A stretch of 64,000 nt of DNA from Desnuesiella massiliensis (GCF_001403615.1 NZ_LN879453.1:193624-257623); one strand, 5' to 3'; counted from the stretch's first letter, positions 45,214-55,125 are shown. Numbers and translations: made by a program. Notes: generated from the letters alone by a model not told the origin.

Positions 45214-45246
45214 TTAAACACTGTTTAATTATTAAACTACGTTTAA
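45214..45246 (+). promoter_or_regulatory. Tandem TetR operator palindromes
   Basis: Two 15-bp palindromes, TTAAAC-ACT-GTTTAA (45214-45228) and TTAAAC-TAC-GTTTAA (45232-45246), centres 18 bp apart, directly before the tetR ribosome site. The remainder of the 345-bp gap (44916-45213) has no gene visible. Confidence 0.75.
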
Positions 45247-45260
45247 CAAAGGAGTCAAAA

Positions 45261-45923
45261 ATGGGTATAAAAGAACGTAAAGAAAGAGAAAAGAATGAAC
45301 AGCGAGAACTTATTCTAAACGCAGCAAGCGAAATAATAAAAAAAGAAGGTATAGAAAACCTCTCTATCAGGAAGATTGCTGCTACCATAGAATATTCACC
45401 AGCCATTATATATCACTATTTTCATAATAAAGAAGAAATAATAAATATCCTAATGAAAAATGGCTACGAGAAAATATTAGTTGTACTATCTTCAGAGAAA
45501 GATAATATACATAAACCAGAAGAAAAATTAGAGAATTTGCTAAGAAAATATATAGATATGGCTTTACAAATGCCTGAGGAATATAAAACAGTGCTGCTAA
45601 ATCATTCTCCTCAAGTACTTGAGCATACCTCAATACTTTTTCAAGGTGTTTCTTCTGAAAGAGAATCTTTAAGAATATTATGCAAATGTTTAAAAGATAT
45701 TTATGTAAATGAAAATATGGACGCTAGTATGCTTGAATTAACTGCACAAATAATATGGACAGCAACCTTTGGACTCATCCTTAGGCTTATAATTGAAAAA
45801 AACATTGGCGTAGAACAGAGGGAAAGACTTATTGATCAACATATAAATCTTATAGTACATAGAATCTTAATAAAAATTCCCCCAAACATTTTATTTAGTC
45901 TGGGGGAACATAAAATCTACTGA
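45261..45923 (+). CDS. TetR-family transcriptional regulator
   Basis: 220 aa. N-terminal TetR HTH (NIRKIAATIEYSPAIIYHYF pattern, actual text SIRKIAATIEYSPAIIYHYF, about residues 38-57) and a helical C-terminal domain of about 150 residues. ATG 45261 with AAAGGAG 6 bp upstream is preferred to the longer in-frame start, because the family begins near the RKERE segment. Twin palindromes before it indicate autoregulation. The gene faces carB tail to tail, so its regulated partner, if any, is elsewhere. Confidence 0.85.
   Translation: MGIKERKEREKNEQRELILNAASEIIKKEGIENLSIRKIAATIEYSPAIIYHYFHNKEEIINILMKNGYEKILVVLSSEKDNIHKPEEKLENLLRKYIDMALQMPEEYKTVLLNHSPQVLEHTSILFQGVSSERESLRILCKCLKDIYVNENMDASMLELTAQIIWTATFGLILRLIIEKNIGVEQRERLIDQHINLIVHRILIKIPPNILFSLGEHKIY
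45872..45908 (-). terminator. carAB terminator inside the 3' end of tetR
   Basis: TTCCCCCA at 45877-45884 and TGGGGGAA at 45901-45908 form an 8-bp stem. Read on the minus strand it is followed by TTTTTATT. It lies about 40-75 bp past the carB stop codon, within the coding end of the convergent tetR gene. Confidence 0.7.
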
Positions 45924-45949
45924 AACTGGTGCCTCAAATTTTAGTATTA

Positions 45950-48900
45950 TTAATTAAACATCTCTATAACCTCTAAATTCTCATGACTCATATGGCACTT
46001 TTCTATATGAATCATGGCCCTTAAGGTGTCCATAGAAGTAATTACAGGTATTGATTTTTCTATGGCTGTTCTTCTTATATTAAAGCCATCTCTAGTAGAA
46101 TCATTTCCTTTAGTAGGAGTGTTTATTACCATATCTAAATCATTTTGTCCTATAAAATCTATTATATCTGGCTTGCCATCTTTTATTTTATTTACTTCCG
46201 TAACTTTTATATTATTAGTTCTTAGAAGCTCTGCGGTGCCTTTGGTGGCAACAAATTCATAGCCTAAGTCATAAAGTTCCTTAGCTAAATTAAGGAATTC
46301 TTCTTTATCATTATTGTTCACTGTGGCCAATATTTTTTTGCTCTTATTCTTTAAGAAGGTTCCTGAAGCTATAAAGCCTTTGTATAAGGCTTCCTCTAGG
46401 GTATAGCCTACGCCTAATACCTCTCCTGTGGACTTCATTTCTGGCCCTAAGCTCACCTCTACCCTTGATAACTTGTGGGTAGAGAACACAGGGACTTTAA
46501 CAGAAATCATTTCTGGCTCCTTATATATACCTAATCCATAGCCTAGATCCTTTAATTTATATCCCATCATAGCCTTAGTGGCTAAATCTATTATAGGCAC
46601 ACCGCTTACCTTGCTTATATAGGGCACAGTTCTACTAGCTCTAGGATTGACTTCTATAACATATAGCTCACTTTTATATTCTATAAACTGAATGTTAATC
46701 ATTCCTACCACCTTCAATTCTTTAGCTAGCCTTGTGGTATAATCTAATATGCTTTCTCTTATGATATCACTTATATTTTTGCTTGGATATATAGTAGTGC
46801 TATCTCCTGAGTGTATACCTGCTCTGTCTAAATGCTCCATAATTCCAGGAATGAGCACCTCTTCACCGTCGCATATAGCGTCCACTTCTATTTCTGTTCC
46901 CAATAAATATCTGTCTATAAGCACAGGGTTTTTCTTATCTCTTACAAAGGCATTGGATAGATACTCTTCTAGCTCTTCCTCATTATAAGTTATTTCCATG
47001 CCCTGTCCCCCTAATACATAGGAAGGTCTTACCAAAACAGGATAACCTAATTTTTCTGCTTCACTTAAGCCTTCTTCTAGGCTCCATACAGCTTTCCCTT
47101 TTGGTCTCTTTATGTTTAATCTTTCAAGTATTTCCTCAAATTTTTCTCTATCTTCAGCCTCATCTATATGTTCTACTTTAGTACCTAATACATTGATATT
47201 CTTTTCTTTTAGGAACTTAGTAAGCTTTATAGCTGTTTGTCCTCCAAATTGCACTATTACTCCTAAAGGCTTTTCTTTTTCTATAATGTTTAGTACATCC
47301 TCGTCTGTTAAAGGTTCGAAATAAAGCTTGTCTGATATATCAAAGTCCGTACTAACAGTTTCAGGATTATTATTTATTATTATAGTCTCTATGCCCATAG
47401 CTCTAAGAGCCTTAACGCAGTGCACAGAAGCATAGTCAAATTCTATACCTTGTCCAATTCTGATAGGGCCTGAGCCTATTACTATAACTTTTTTATTGTC
47501 ACTAACCTCTACTTCATCCTCCATGCCATAGGTGGAGTAGTAGTAGGGTGACACCGCTTCAAATTCTCCTCCACAGGTATCTACCATGTTATAAGCCACT
47601 TTTATGCCCCATATGCTTCTGAGTCTATATACTTCCTCTGGCGATACTCTAAGAAAATCTGCTAGGGCTTTATCTGAAAATCCCTTTACTTTTAATGCAG
47701 TGAGCCATTCTTTATTTAAATCATCTATGTTGCTCTTTTTTAGCGTTTCTTCCTGCTCTACAATATATCTTATCTTTTCTATGAAGAATTTATCTACACC
47801 AGTTATTTCTGAAACCTTTTCTACAGAATAGTTTCTTCTTATGATTTCTGCTAAGGCAAATATTCTCTCGTCATCAGGGGTTACTACCTTTTGTTTTAAC
47901 TCCTTTAAGGAACATTCTTTAATAGTTTTATGTTCTAGGGAATACTGACCTATTTCCAAGGATCTTATGCCTTTTAGGAAAGCTGCCTCAAAATTACTTC
48001 CTATGGCCATAATTTCTCCAGTAGCCATCATTTTTGTTCCTAAAGTTCTATTTGCCTTTTTAAATTTATCAAAAGGCCATTTAGGTATCTTAACTACTAC
48101 GTAGTCTAAGGTAGGCTCAAAGCAGGCAAAGGTTTTTCCTGTAACTGCATTTTTTATTTCATCTAAGGTATATCCAAGAGCAATTTTAGCAGCAACTTTA
48201 GCAATAGGGTATCCTGTAGCCTTTGAAGCCAAGGCTGAGGATCTGCTAACCCTTGGATTTATCTCTATAACCCCATAGTTAAAGCTCTTAGGATCTAAAG
48301 CAAACTGAACATTGCAGCCTCCTTCAATTCCTATAGCATTTATGATGTCTATGGATGCCTTTCTAAGCATTTGATATTCTTTATCTGATAGGGTTTGGCT
48401 AGGTGCAACTACAATACTATCCCCAGTGTGTACTCCTACAGGGTCAATATTTTCCATATTGCATATGGTGATACAGTTTCCCTTGGAGTCTCTCATCACT
48501 TCATATTCAACTTCTTTCCAGCCCTTCACACTCTTCTCTAATAGTACTTGTCCTACAGGACTTAATTTTAACCCTTTAGTTATAATATCTATAAGCTCTT
48601 CTTCTCTATCCGCTATACCCCCACCTGTACCCCCTAAGGTATAAGCAGGTCTTATTATAAGGGGGTAGCCTATTTTATTAGCGAAGTTTAAGGCTTCCTC
48701 AAGCTCATTCACTATGCAGCTTTGAATTACAGGTTGATTTATATCCTCCATAACCTGTTTAAACAGCTCTCTGTCTTCACCTTTTTTTATAGCCTCAATA
48801 GAGGTTCCAATAACCTTAACTCCGTATTTCTCTAATATACCCCTGTCATTTAACTCTACAGCCAGATTAAGAGCAGTTTGTCCTCCCATTCCCGCCAATA

Positions 48901-49156
48901 TACTATCAGGTTTTTCCTTTATAATTACTTTCTCTAAAAATTCTAAGGTTAAAGGTTCGATATATACCTTATGAGCTACCTCTTTATCTGTCATTATGGT
49001 AGCAGGATTGCTGTTAACTAGCACAACCTCTACTCCTTCTTCTTTTAGAGCCTCACAAGCCTGAGTACCAGAATAATCAAACTCAGCTGCTTGTCCTATA
49101 ATTATAGGCCCTGATCCTATTACCAATACTTTTTCAATATCTTTATTTAAAGGCAT
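45950..49156 (-). CDS. carB: Carbamoyl-phosphate synthase large subunit
   Basis: 1068 aa, full length for the family. Two ATP-grasp halves each begin with a [24 protein letters not shown] motif (near residues 13 and 560), a joining oligomerisation domain, and a C-terminal MGS-like allosteric domain (about 930-1068). It makes carbamoyl phosphate from bicarbonate, two ATP and ammonia delivered by CarA. ATG 49156 is 19 bp after the carA stop. Second gene of the carAB operon. Confidence 0.97.
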   Translation of the reverse strand: MPLNKDIEKVLVIGSGPIIIGQAAEFDYSGTQACEALKEEGVEVVLVNSNPATIMTDKEVAHKVYIEPLTLEFLEKVIIKEKPDSILAGMGGQTALNLAVELNDRGILEKYGVKVIGTSIEAIKKGEDRELFKQVMEDINQPVIQSCIVNELEEALNFANKIGYPLIIRPAYTLGGTGGGIADREEELIDIITKGLKLSPVGQVLLEKSVKGWKEVEYEVMRDSKGNCITICNMENIDPVGVHTGDSIVVAPSQTLSDKEYQMLRKASIDIINAIGIEGGCNVQFALDPKSFNYGVIEINPRVSRSSALASKATGYPIAKVAAKIALGYTLDEIKNAVTGKTFACFEPTLDYVVVKIPKWPFDKFKKANRTLGTKMMATGEIMAIGSNFEAAFLKGIRSLEIGQYSLEHKTIKECSLKELKQKVVTPDDERIFALAEIIRRNYSVEKVSEITGVDKFFIEKIRYIVEQEETLKKSNIDDLNKEWLTALKVKGFSDKALADFLRVSPEEVYRLRSIWGIKVAYNMVDTCGGEFEAVSPYYYSTYGMEDEVEVSDNKKVIVIGSGPIRIGQGIEFDYASVHCVKALRAMGIETIIINNNPETVSTDFDISDKLYFEPLTDEDVLNIIEKEKPLGVIVQFGGQTAIKLTKFLKEKNINVLGTKVEHIDEAEDREKFEEILERLNIKRPKGKAVWSLEEGLSEAEKLGYPVLVRPSYVLGGQGMEITYNEEELEEYLSNAFVRDKKNPVLIDRYLLGTEIEVDAICDGEEVLIPGIMEHLDRAGIHSGDSTTIYPSKNISDIIRESILDYTTRLAKELKVVGMINIQFIEYKSELYVIEVNPRASRTVPYISKVSGVPIIDLATKAMMGYKLKDLGYGLGIYKEPEMISVKVPVFSTHKLSRVEVSLGPEMKSTGEVLGVGYTLEEALYKGFIASGTFLKNKSKKILATVNNNDKEEFLNLAKELYDLGYEFVATKGTAELLRTNNIKVTEVNKIKDGKPDIIDFIGQNDLDMVINTPTKGNDSTRDGFNIRRTAIEKSIPVITSMDTLRAMIHIEKCHMSHENLEVIEMFN

Positions 49157-49175
49157 TTAAATTCCCCCTACTCAA

Positions 49176-50225
49176 TTAATCTATAAGCTTAAGAAATTCA
49201 TCAAAAATATAGTCATTATCCACCGGTCCTGGACTAGCTTCTGGATGAAATTGAACACTGAATACTGGCAGAGATTTATGTCTCATGCCTTCTACGGTTC
49301 CATCATTAACGTTGATGTGAGTTACATTTGCGTCCTCTGGCACATCCTTCACATAATATCCATGATTCTGAGAAGTTATAAATACCTTATCCTTCTCTAA
49401 ATCTTTTACAGGATGATTACCTCCTCTATGTCCGAACTTTAGCCTTTCTGTTTTTCCTCCTAAAGCTAGGCATAATAATTGATGTCCTAAGCATATTCCG
49501 CTAAGGGGTATTAATCCTATTAACTTCTTTATATTTTCTATAACCATAGGTAAATCCATAGGATCTCCAGGCCCATTAGATAGGAAAACCATATCTGGTT
49601 TTTGAGCTAATATTTCCTCTGAGCTAGTATTATATGGATAAATCTTTATATTGCAATTTCTTCTTTTAAAGGAATTTATAATATTTCTCTTTACTCCAAA
49701 ATCTAAAATTGCTATATTTTTTCCCGCTCCTTCTATAACATAGGGCTGCTCAGTGCTTACAGTTTTAACAGCTTCCTTATTAGTAAAAGCTTCTATGCTT
49801 CCTTGCACATCTTTATACTCTAAGTTTTTTGTAGTTATTATTCCTCTCATGGTTCCATGATTTCTTAAAATTTTTGTTAGAGCTCTAGTATCAATACCTT
49901 CTATGCCCATGATGCCATTATTCTTTAGATAGGCCTCTAGGCTTATTTCACTTCTCCAGTTGCTTGGGGTAGAACACTTTTCTCTAATTATGAAGGCTTT
50001 AACCTTTGGCCCTTCTGACTCTAAATCCTCTAGGTTTAGTCCATAGTTTCCAATAAGAGGATAAGTCATAGTGACAATTTGTCCATAATAGGAGGGATCC
50101 GTCAGCACCTCTTGATATCCAGTCATACCTGTGTTAAAAACTACCTCTCCTACGGCTTCTTTAACATCTCCAAAAGCATTTCCATGGAACGTCTTTCCAT
50201 TCTCTAATATAAGCGTTGCTAACAT
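49176..50225 (-). CDS. carA: Carbamoyl-phosphate synthase small subunit (glutaminase)
   Basis: 349 aa. N-terminal CPSase domain (FNTGMTGYQEVLTDPSYYGQ) and class I glutamine amidotransferase with nucleophile GICLGHQLL, and the C-terminal HPEASPGP carrying His and Glu. It hydrolyses glutamine and passes ammonia to CarB. RBS GGAGGG. Its ATG overlaps the TAG of a 41-codon leader ORF. Preceded by a PyrR-type attenuator, so pyrimidine control is likely. Confidence 0.97.
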   Translation of the reverse strand: MLATLILENGKTFHGNAFGDVKEAVGEVVFNTGMTGYQEVLTDPSYYGQIVTMTYPLIGNYGLNLEDLESEGPKVKAFIIREKCSTPSNWRSEISLEAYLKNNGIMGIEGIDTRALTKILRNHGTMRGIITTKNLEYKDVQGSIEAFTNKEAVKTVSTEQPYVIEGAGKNIAILDFGVKRNIINSFKRRNCNIKIYPYNTSSEEILAQKPDMVFLSNGPGDPMDLPMVIENIKKLIGLIPLSGICLGHQLLCLALGGKTERLKFGHRGGNHPVKDLEKDKVFITSQNHGYYVKDVPEDANVTHINVNDGTVEGMRHKSLPVFSVQFHPEASPGPVDNDYIFDEFLKLID

Positions 50226-50344
50226 ACTTTTCCCTCCAATCCATAAAAAAGGATACTAAAGAGATAGCTTTTAAAACCAATCTCCCTAATATCCTTGAAA
50301 AACTTATTTAAGTATTTTTTAACATCACAAAAAAACTGCAACAT
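50219..50344 (-). CDS. Possible 41-aa leader peptide of carAB
   Basis: ATG 50344 lies 9 bp after AAAGGGG. The frame gives 41 residues (MLQFFCDVKKYLNKFFKD at the start, GLEGKVC at the end) and stops at TAG 50221-50219, overlapping the carA ATG (ATGTTAG). The frame passes through the whole PyrR-controlled terminator. A ribosome on it could affect terminator folding and couple to carA. No homologue is recognised. Confidence 0.4.
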   Translation of the reverse strand: MLQFFCDVKKYLNKFFKDIREIGFKSYLFSILFYGLEGKVC

Positions 50345-50375
50345 GATAATTACCCCTTTCTGGCCTCACAGGACC
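50244..50375 (-). promoter_or_regulatory. PyrR-type attenuator of carAB
   Basis: The minus strand has GGTCCTGTGAGGCC, matching the PyrR-binding loop consensus, at 50375-50353 (with flanking AGAAAGGGG). Downstream AAGGATATTAGGGAGAT and ATCTCTTTAGTATCCTT pair as a 17-bp terminator stem ending in T-rich sequence (50297-50244). PyrR with UMP should favour termination before carA. Confidence 0.85.
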
Positions 50376-50420
50376 AATTTAAAGCGTAAACTTTAATAAT
50401 ATATTTTTACCTTTTCCTAA

Positions 50421-50449
50421 ATTCTAATTTAATTTTAATTTTATGTCAA
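50421..50449 (-). promoter_or_regulatory. Sigma-A promoter of carAB
   Basis: TTGACA (50449-50444), 17-bp spacer and TAGAAT (50426-50421). Start of transcription near 50414, about 40 nt before the PyrR-binding loop. Confidence 0.75.
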
Positions 50450-50474
50450 TGGTAATTTAGACATCTTTCCCTAT

Positions 50475-50681
50475 TTATTTCTGCTCAGCTCTTCTTCTTT
50501 TAACTTCAGTGACGCTTATTCCACCGTTACCTATATTGTCAGTATCATATTCATCCACATAAACTACTATAGCTTGCTTAGGAATTTTTACTACCTCTGA
50601 AACTGAATCCGTTACCTTTTCAATAAGTTCATTTTTTTGTTCTACAGTAAGTTTTCCACATTTAACATTAATGTATGGCAT
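50475..50681 (-). CDS. 4-oxalocrotonate tautomerase-family protein
   Basis: 68 aa. MPYINVKCG places the catalytic Pro immediately after the initiator Met. The VTDSVSEVVKIPKQAIVVYV core is typical of the family. The usual arginines after position 30 are not conserved in full. Members work on enol/keto substrates as hexamers; this one is an orphan. RBS AAGGATG. Confidence 0.85.
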   Translation of the reverse strand: MPYINVKCGKLTVEQKNELIEKVTDSVSEVVKIPKQAIVVYVDEYDTDNIGNGGISVTEVKRRRAEQK

Positions 50682-50753
50682 AATCTATCATCCTTTCAAT
50701 TTATACTTTCCACATATATTGTATATGGTTATTGTAAAAAGTTAAATACTATT

Positions 50754-53700
50754 TTAGGCATTGTAAGAAAATAACTCTTCCAATTGCTCTTTACTCATCT
50801 CATTTATTAATGATTCTTCTCCTGCATTATCATCTATTACATTTTTTATTATCTCTTTTTTCTTCTGTTGAAGCTCATATATTTTTTCTTCTATGGTTCC
50901 TTTTGCTATAAGCTTAATGACTTCCACAGTGTTCTTTTGACCTATTCTATGTGCCCTGTCAGAGGCTTGATCCTCTGCTGCTGGGTTCCACCAAGGGTCA
51001 AAGTGTATAACGGTATCTGCTCCAGTGAGGTTAAGTCCTGTGCCTCCAGCTTTAAGAGATATTAAAAACACCTGACCTCTGCCTTCATTAAATTCCTTAA
51101 CCATGATACCCCTATCTTCGTACTTAGTGGAACCATCAAGATACATAAATTCTATGTTGCCCTTCTCAAACCTTTTTTGTATATTCTTAAGCACTGATGT
51201 AAACTGAGAAAACAGCAATATTCTGTGCCCTGAATTTATACTTTCCTCTAACACATCATCAAGAGCTTGAAGTTTACCACTATCTCCGTTAAAATTTTCT
51301 ATAAACACTGAAGGATCACAGCATATCTGTCTAAGCCTTGTAAGGGCTGCAAGAATTTTAATTTTACTTTTGCTTAGGCCTTTTTCAGCTATTTCTTCAT
51401 CTATCTCTTTCTTTAAATTTTGAACAAAGGCTACATAAAGCTTCTTTTGCTCCTCACTCATTTCTACTACGAGCTTGTGTTCAATCTTAGGAGGAAGCTC
51501 CTTTATAACCTCCTTCTTTAATCTTCTTAGAATAAAAGGTTTTATATGTCTATTAAGCTCTTCCATAGCTTCCTTATCTTTATTTTTAGCTATAGGACTT
51601 TCATATTTTTGAGAGAATTTATTACTGCTTAAAAGGTAGCCTGGCATAATAAAATCAAAGATAGACCAAAGCTCCATAAGAGAATTTTCTATAGGAGTTC
51701 CCGTAAGTGCAAAATAGCCCCTTGCATTAATTTCCTTAACAGATTTTGCATTTATAGAATTAGCGTTCTTTATTTGCTGAGCCTCATCTAAGATGCAGTA
51801 GCTAAATTTTATATCTTTGTACTCCTCTATATCCCTTCTTATAAGGGGATAAGAAGTAATAACCACATCACAAGCTTCAACTTCTTTAAAAAGTTCTTCC
51901 CTTTCCTTCTTACTTCCCGACAATACTAAGGACTTAAGAGAAGGTGCAAACTTACTTATTTCACTTTCCCAGTTATATACAAGAGATGTAGGGGCCACCA
52001 CCAAAGAAGGCCTCTTTTCCTTTTCATTACTTTCTATCTCTGCTTGTATAAAGGCTATGGTTTGAAGGGTTTTACCAAGTCCCATCTCATCCGCAAGAAT
52101 TCCTCCAAAGCCATACATTGACAGGATTTTAAACCATTTAAATCCTGTTTTTTGGTATCCTCTCATGATGGCTTTTAGACTTTCTGGTACTTCAAAATCC
52201 ATCTCTTGTACTTCTTTTATATTATTAATCATTTCTCTAAACTTCTTATTTCTCTCAACATAATTATTTAAAGTGCTATTTTTAATCTTTTGATCCATGT
52301 AAAGAGCGTTATATTTTGAAAGAAGTATTTTATCCTTTTCTAAATCTCCCTCTTTTATATCAAGATATTCAATCATGGTGCCCACATCATTTATTTCCTT
52401 AGATTGTAAATCTATAAAACCGCCTTCTTTAAGCTTGTAATACTTTTTCTTTTGTTTTAAGGCTGACAAAATATCCTTTAATTCATTTTTATTTATGCCC
52501 TCTATACTAAAGCTAAACTCAAGAAAATCTTCTTCATTTAGTCTTATATTGGATTTTATATTAGAAGATTTGTATACCTTAAAACTTTTAAAGGCTTCGC
52601 TATAGAATATATCTGCTTTTTCTTGAAGCTTATCAATGCCATTAGTTAAAAAGTCAATTATATTTTCTTCATCACTTAATAGAACCCTATCTGCTCTTTT
52701 CTCAAACCTATGGGCTAAGAGAATATTTAAAACTTCCAGCTCTCCCTTAGCGTCTCTTATCAATATATTTTTATTTTCCCTATCCTTATTATCCTTAAAA
52801 GCATTAATAGAAACTTCTCCATAATGGTACTTAATTTCTGCTGCTATAGCCTCATCTGCTTTGTCAAAATAAACTTCAGTTCTTAACTTTTCCTCATAAA
52901 ATTTTTCTTTAAGTCTTTTATCTATTTTTATATTGCTAGCAATGGCCTTTAGGTTTGGGATAATGTAAGAGGCTAACTCCTCCCCTTCCTGCTCCTCAAA
53001 CTTTATAACTCTATCTTTACTTTTAATAAGCTCATTATAAAAAGGGGCATATATATTCTTTTGCGCTTCGCTAGGAAGGTATATCTTATCTTTATACAAA
53101 TAAGAGTTGCCGTGGCTATCTAAGGTAAGTCCCGCTTCACCATCCATCATCAATTTTATATTATTATTTGAGTCTGTATCTAATTTAAACTCTAGAGGTA
53201 AATTTTCTTTAACAACCTCTATTTGATTATATTGTTCCCCTTGAATATTTGCTTCTATAGTTCTTCCTGCAACCAAATGAAAAAATTTATTTAATTGCAA
53301 ATCTGTAAGATAAACCTTTTTGCCACTAAACAGCGCTGCACTATATCCAAAATAATAATCTCTACCGTTTCCTCTGAATCTCTTGTCTAGTTCCCAAAGT
53401 TCAATTAAAAATTTTATAAGTTCGCTATCTTCCTGCGAAAAACTATGTACAGAGGGATCATAGGTGAAGTTTTTCCCAAATTCTAAAGGTTGTGAATGCA
53501 CAATACTCTCAATAAAATTTGATAGGCCCTTAACTACATATAATTTATTCTCACCTACCCTAAAATCTACAGAAGATACCCTCTCCCTGCCATAGACCTG
53601 ATTTTCATAATTTATCTTTAAGTCTAAAGTTTTTTTAGCGCTTTTTACCCCTGATTGCTTATTAATATCATTTAAAGTAATGTTCTTAAGCTGGTTTATG

Positions 53701-54050
53701 AGTTCGTTTTTAGGTTTTATATTTTGAACTTTCTTATACTTACTCTCTTCTTCAATATACTTTAGAAGAGCAGCTACTATATGTTTACAAAAATATTTCC
53801 CTCCGTAATAGCTTCTAAAAGCCTCACAATCACAGTCACAATCTAGAAAGCCTTCTTTATTAAAGCTCACTTCTACATCGTAAATCCAAGTATCACTAGC
53901 AGACTCTACTTTAGCATAAATATTAATATAACCATGGTTATCGTCCACATCCATGGATAAAACATAATCACTCTCGTAATAATTCTTGCCTCTTTTATAA
54001 CTTAGCTCATTGGTATATTTTTTTATATTATTTTCATCTAATTGAAACAT
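50754..54050 (-). CDS. SNF2-family helicase with SWIM zinc finger
   Basis: 1098 aa. N-terminal SWIM motif (CDCDCEAF...CKH, near residues 73-95), a long central region with beta repeats, then the SNF2 ATPase: Walker A DEMGLGKT, DEAQ box ILDEAQQIKN, TGTPIEN, and the helicase C domain with SLKAGGTGLNLTGAD and SDRAHRIGQ. It is a double-stranded-DNA translocase of the HepA/RapA-like group, probably acting in transcription or chromosome maintenance. ATG 54050 is preferred (AGGAG at 9 bp) over 54056. Confidence 0.92.
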   Translation of the reverse strand: MFQLDENNIKKYTNELSYKRGKNYYESDYVLSMDVDDNHGYINIYAKVESASDTWIYDVEVSFNKEGFLDCDCDCEAFRSYYGGKYFCKHIVAALLKYIEEESKYKKVQNIKPKNELINQLKNITLNDINKQSGVKSAKKTLDLKINYENQVYGRERVSSVDFRVGENKLYVVKGLSNFIESIVHSQPLEFGKNFTYDPSVHSFSQEDSELIKFLIELWELDKRFRGNGRDYYFGYSAALFSGKKVYLTDLQLNKFFHLVAGRTIEANIQGEQYNQIEVVKENLPLEFKLDTDSNNNIKLMMDGEAGLTLDSHGNSYLYKDKIYLPSEAQKNIYAPFYNELIKSKDRVIKFEEQEGEELASYIIPNLKAIASNIKIDKRLKEKFYEEKLRTEVYFDKADEAIAAEIKYHYGEVSINAFKDNKDRENKNILIRDAKGELEVLNILLAHRFEKRADRVLLSDEENIIDFLTNGIDKLQEKADIFYSEAFKSFKVYKSSNIKSNIRLNEEDFLEFSFSIEGINKNELKDILSALKQKKKYYKLKEGGFIDLQSKEINDVGTMIEYLDIKEGDLEKDKILLSKYNALYMDQKIKNSTLNNYVERNKKFREMINNIKEVQEMDFEVPESLKAIMRGYQKTGFKWFKILSMYGFGGILADEMGLGKTLQTIAFIQAEIESNEKEKRPSLVVAPTSLVYNWESEISKFAPSLKSLVLSGSKKEREELFKEVEACDVVITSYPLIRRDIEEYKDIKFSYCILDEAQQIKNANSINAKSVKEINARGYFALTGTPIENSLMELWSIFDFIMPGYLLSSNKFSQKYESPIAKNKDKEAMEELNRHIKPFILRRLKKEVIKELPPKIEHKLVVEMSEEQKKLYVAFVQNLKKEIDEEIAEKGLSKSKIKILAALTRLRQICCDPSVFIENFNGDSGKLQALDDVLEESINSGHRILLFSQFTSVLKNIQKRFEKGNIEFMYLDGSTKYEDRGIMVKEFNEGRGQVFLISLKAGGTGLNLTGADTVIHFDPWWNPAAEDQASDRAHRIGQKNTVEVIKLIAKGTIEEKIYELQQKKKEIIKNVIDDNAGEESLINEMSKEQLEELFSYNA

Positions 54051-54084
54051 AAACATCTGCTCCTAAACCATGAATTTCTTGGTT

Positions 54085-54186
54085 ATGGGGAAACAATAGG
54101 TCAACTTACCTTATACATATTCCTAAATGGTATCTTCCAGCCATTATGGTGCATGTATAAGGTAATAGTTGAAGTTGTTTCCCTAT
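54085..54186. repeat. About 100-bp imperfect hairpin element upstream of the SNF2 gene
   Basis: Left arm GGGAAACAATAGGTCAACTT plus ACCTTATACAT and right arm ATGTATAAGGT plus AATAGTTGAAGTTGTTTCCC are near complements (about 27 of 31 paired). Centre contains ATGG...CCAT. It lies in the SNF2 leader region. No matching copy was seen in this window. Confidence 0.55.
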
Positions 54187-54347
54187 ACTTTATTATTATA
54201 AATTAATATTAATGATTATTGCCATTAAGTTTAAGAAATATTTCTCAAATATAGTTTAGGTTATACAATTATTTACTATTTATTTTAAATCAATAAATTA
54301 GAAATCCTAGTTCACTAAAACGAACCAGGATTTCAATTTACAAGCTT

Positions 54348-54521
54348 TTAAATACTCTCTACTTTTTTATTCTTACATCTCTTACAAACCTTTATTTTAT
54401 CTCCACTTCCTAATATCATTTCATAGAGAAGCTTAATTCTCCCAGCTTTACAAACCGGACAAGTACCTCTTCCTCTAGACGGAAGTTTCCATAGCGCTTT
54501 ACCCCTATATTGTTTACTCAT
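54348..54521 (-). CDS. Small zinc-ribbon protein
   Basis: 57 aa, very basic (MSKQYRGKALWKLPSRGRG at the start). Two CxxC motifs (CPVC, CKRC) fit a zinc ribbon. ATG 54521 after AAAGGGGG is chosen over an in-frame ATG at 54554. Size and charge suggest nucleic-acid binding, but no function is known. An AATAACTAGT element lies 26 bp before its start. Confidence 0.65.
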   Translation of the reverse strand: MSKQYRGKALWKLPSRGRGTCPVCKAGRIKLLYEMILGSGDKIKVCKRCKNKKVESI

Positions 54522-54546
54522 AATAGATCCCCCTTTATCATCAATA

Positions 54547-54687
54547 TAAGGCATCTCCCCAAAAACAACTAGTCAGTCTACTCATCTATTTTGCGTAATA
54601 CTGCGTCCACTATTGATGGAACCTGTGTCCTTGTCTTACGCAAAATATACTTCGCATCTTTGACTATTTATTTTTTACAATGCCTAA
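54547..54687. repeat. AATAACTAGT-family palindromic element, long form (deleted centre)
   Basis: About 141 bp and nearly the reverse complement of 42908-43069: TAAGGCATCTCC, AACTAGTCAGTCTACTC, TATTTTGCGTAATACTGCGT, then TGTGTCCTTGTCTTACGCAA. It lacks about 20 bp of the other copy's centre. From 54688 to 54970 nothing further is recognised. Confidence 0.8.
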
Positions 54688-54981
54688 GTTTGTTTTTCTA
54701 TATAATATATTTAAACAAAGAGGAATTTATTACTAGTATTTTAAAGGTTAGCTGCTAACTATCTTCCCGCAATTTATATGTATGGCCTTTTCCTGAATAT
54801 TAGTGCATAAAAATAACAATTGCCTTAGTTCCCTTAAAATCATTGTACATATAAAGATATCTATAATAATTAGCAAAACATCTCAAAAAAATATTGCAAA
54901 TGTTTTCAGGACAGTGTACAATTTATATTGTTAAAATTTTTATAATGCAAGTAAATATTTCTATTTTTTTTGCAACGTTTT

Positions 54982-55007
54982 GGTAACGTTACCGATAACG
55001 ATACCGG
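54982..55007 (+). promoter_or_regulatory. Overlapping LacI-type operators of the maltodextrin operon
   Basis: GGTAACGTTACC (54982-54993) is a perfect palindrome with the CG centre typical of LacI-family sites. CCGATAACGATACCGG (54992-55007) is a second pseudo-palindrome with CG centre 12 bp downstream. They lie about 120 bp before malE. Confidence 0.75.
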
Positions 55008-55125
55008 AACCTCAAAACTGTATAAACTTTAATAATAAGACGATTAACCTACTGGAGGAAAATGTAAAGTTTAATTAATAAAACTTTACATCTTAAATAA
55101 ACAAAACTTATAAGGAGGCTTTTTT

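Noticed and set aside
46014..48644. Several plus-strand ORFs opposite carB
   Set aside because: Shadow frames of a highly conserved gene; serine- and leucine-rich with no start signals.
25288..54687. Palindromic repeats considered as a CRISPR array
   Set aside because: Copies are kilobases apart, in both orientations, without regular spacers or cas genes.
54961..55080. A clear -35/-10 pair for malE
   Set aside because: Several A+T-rich candidates exist around the operators, but none has both boxes at good spacing.
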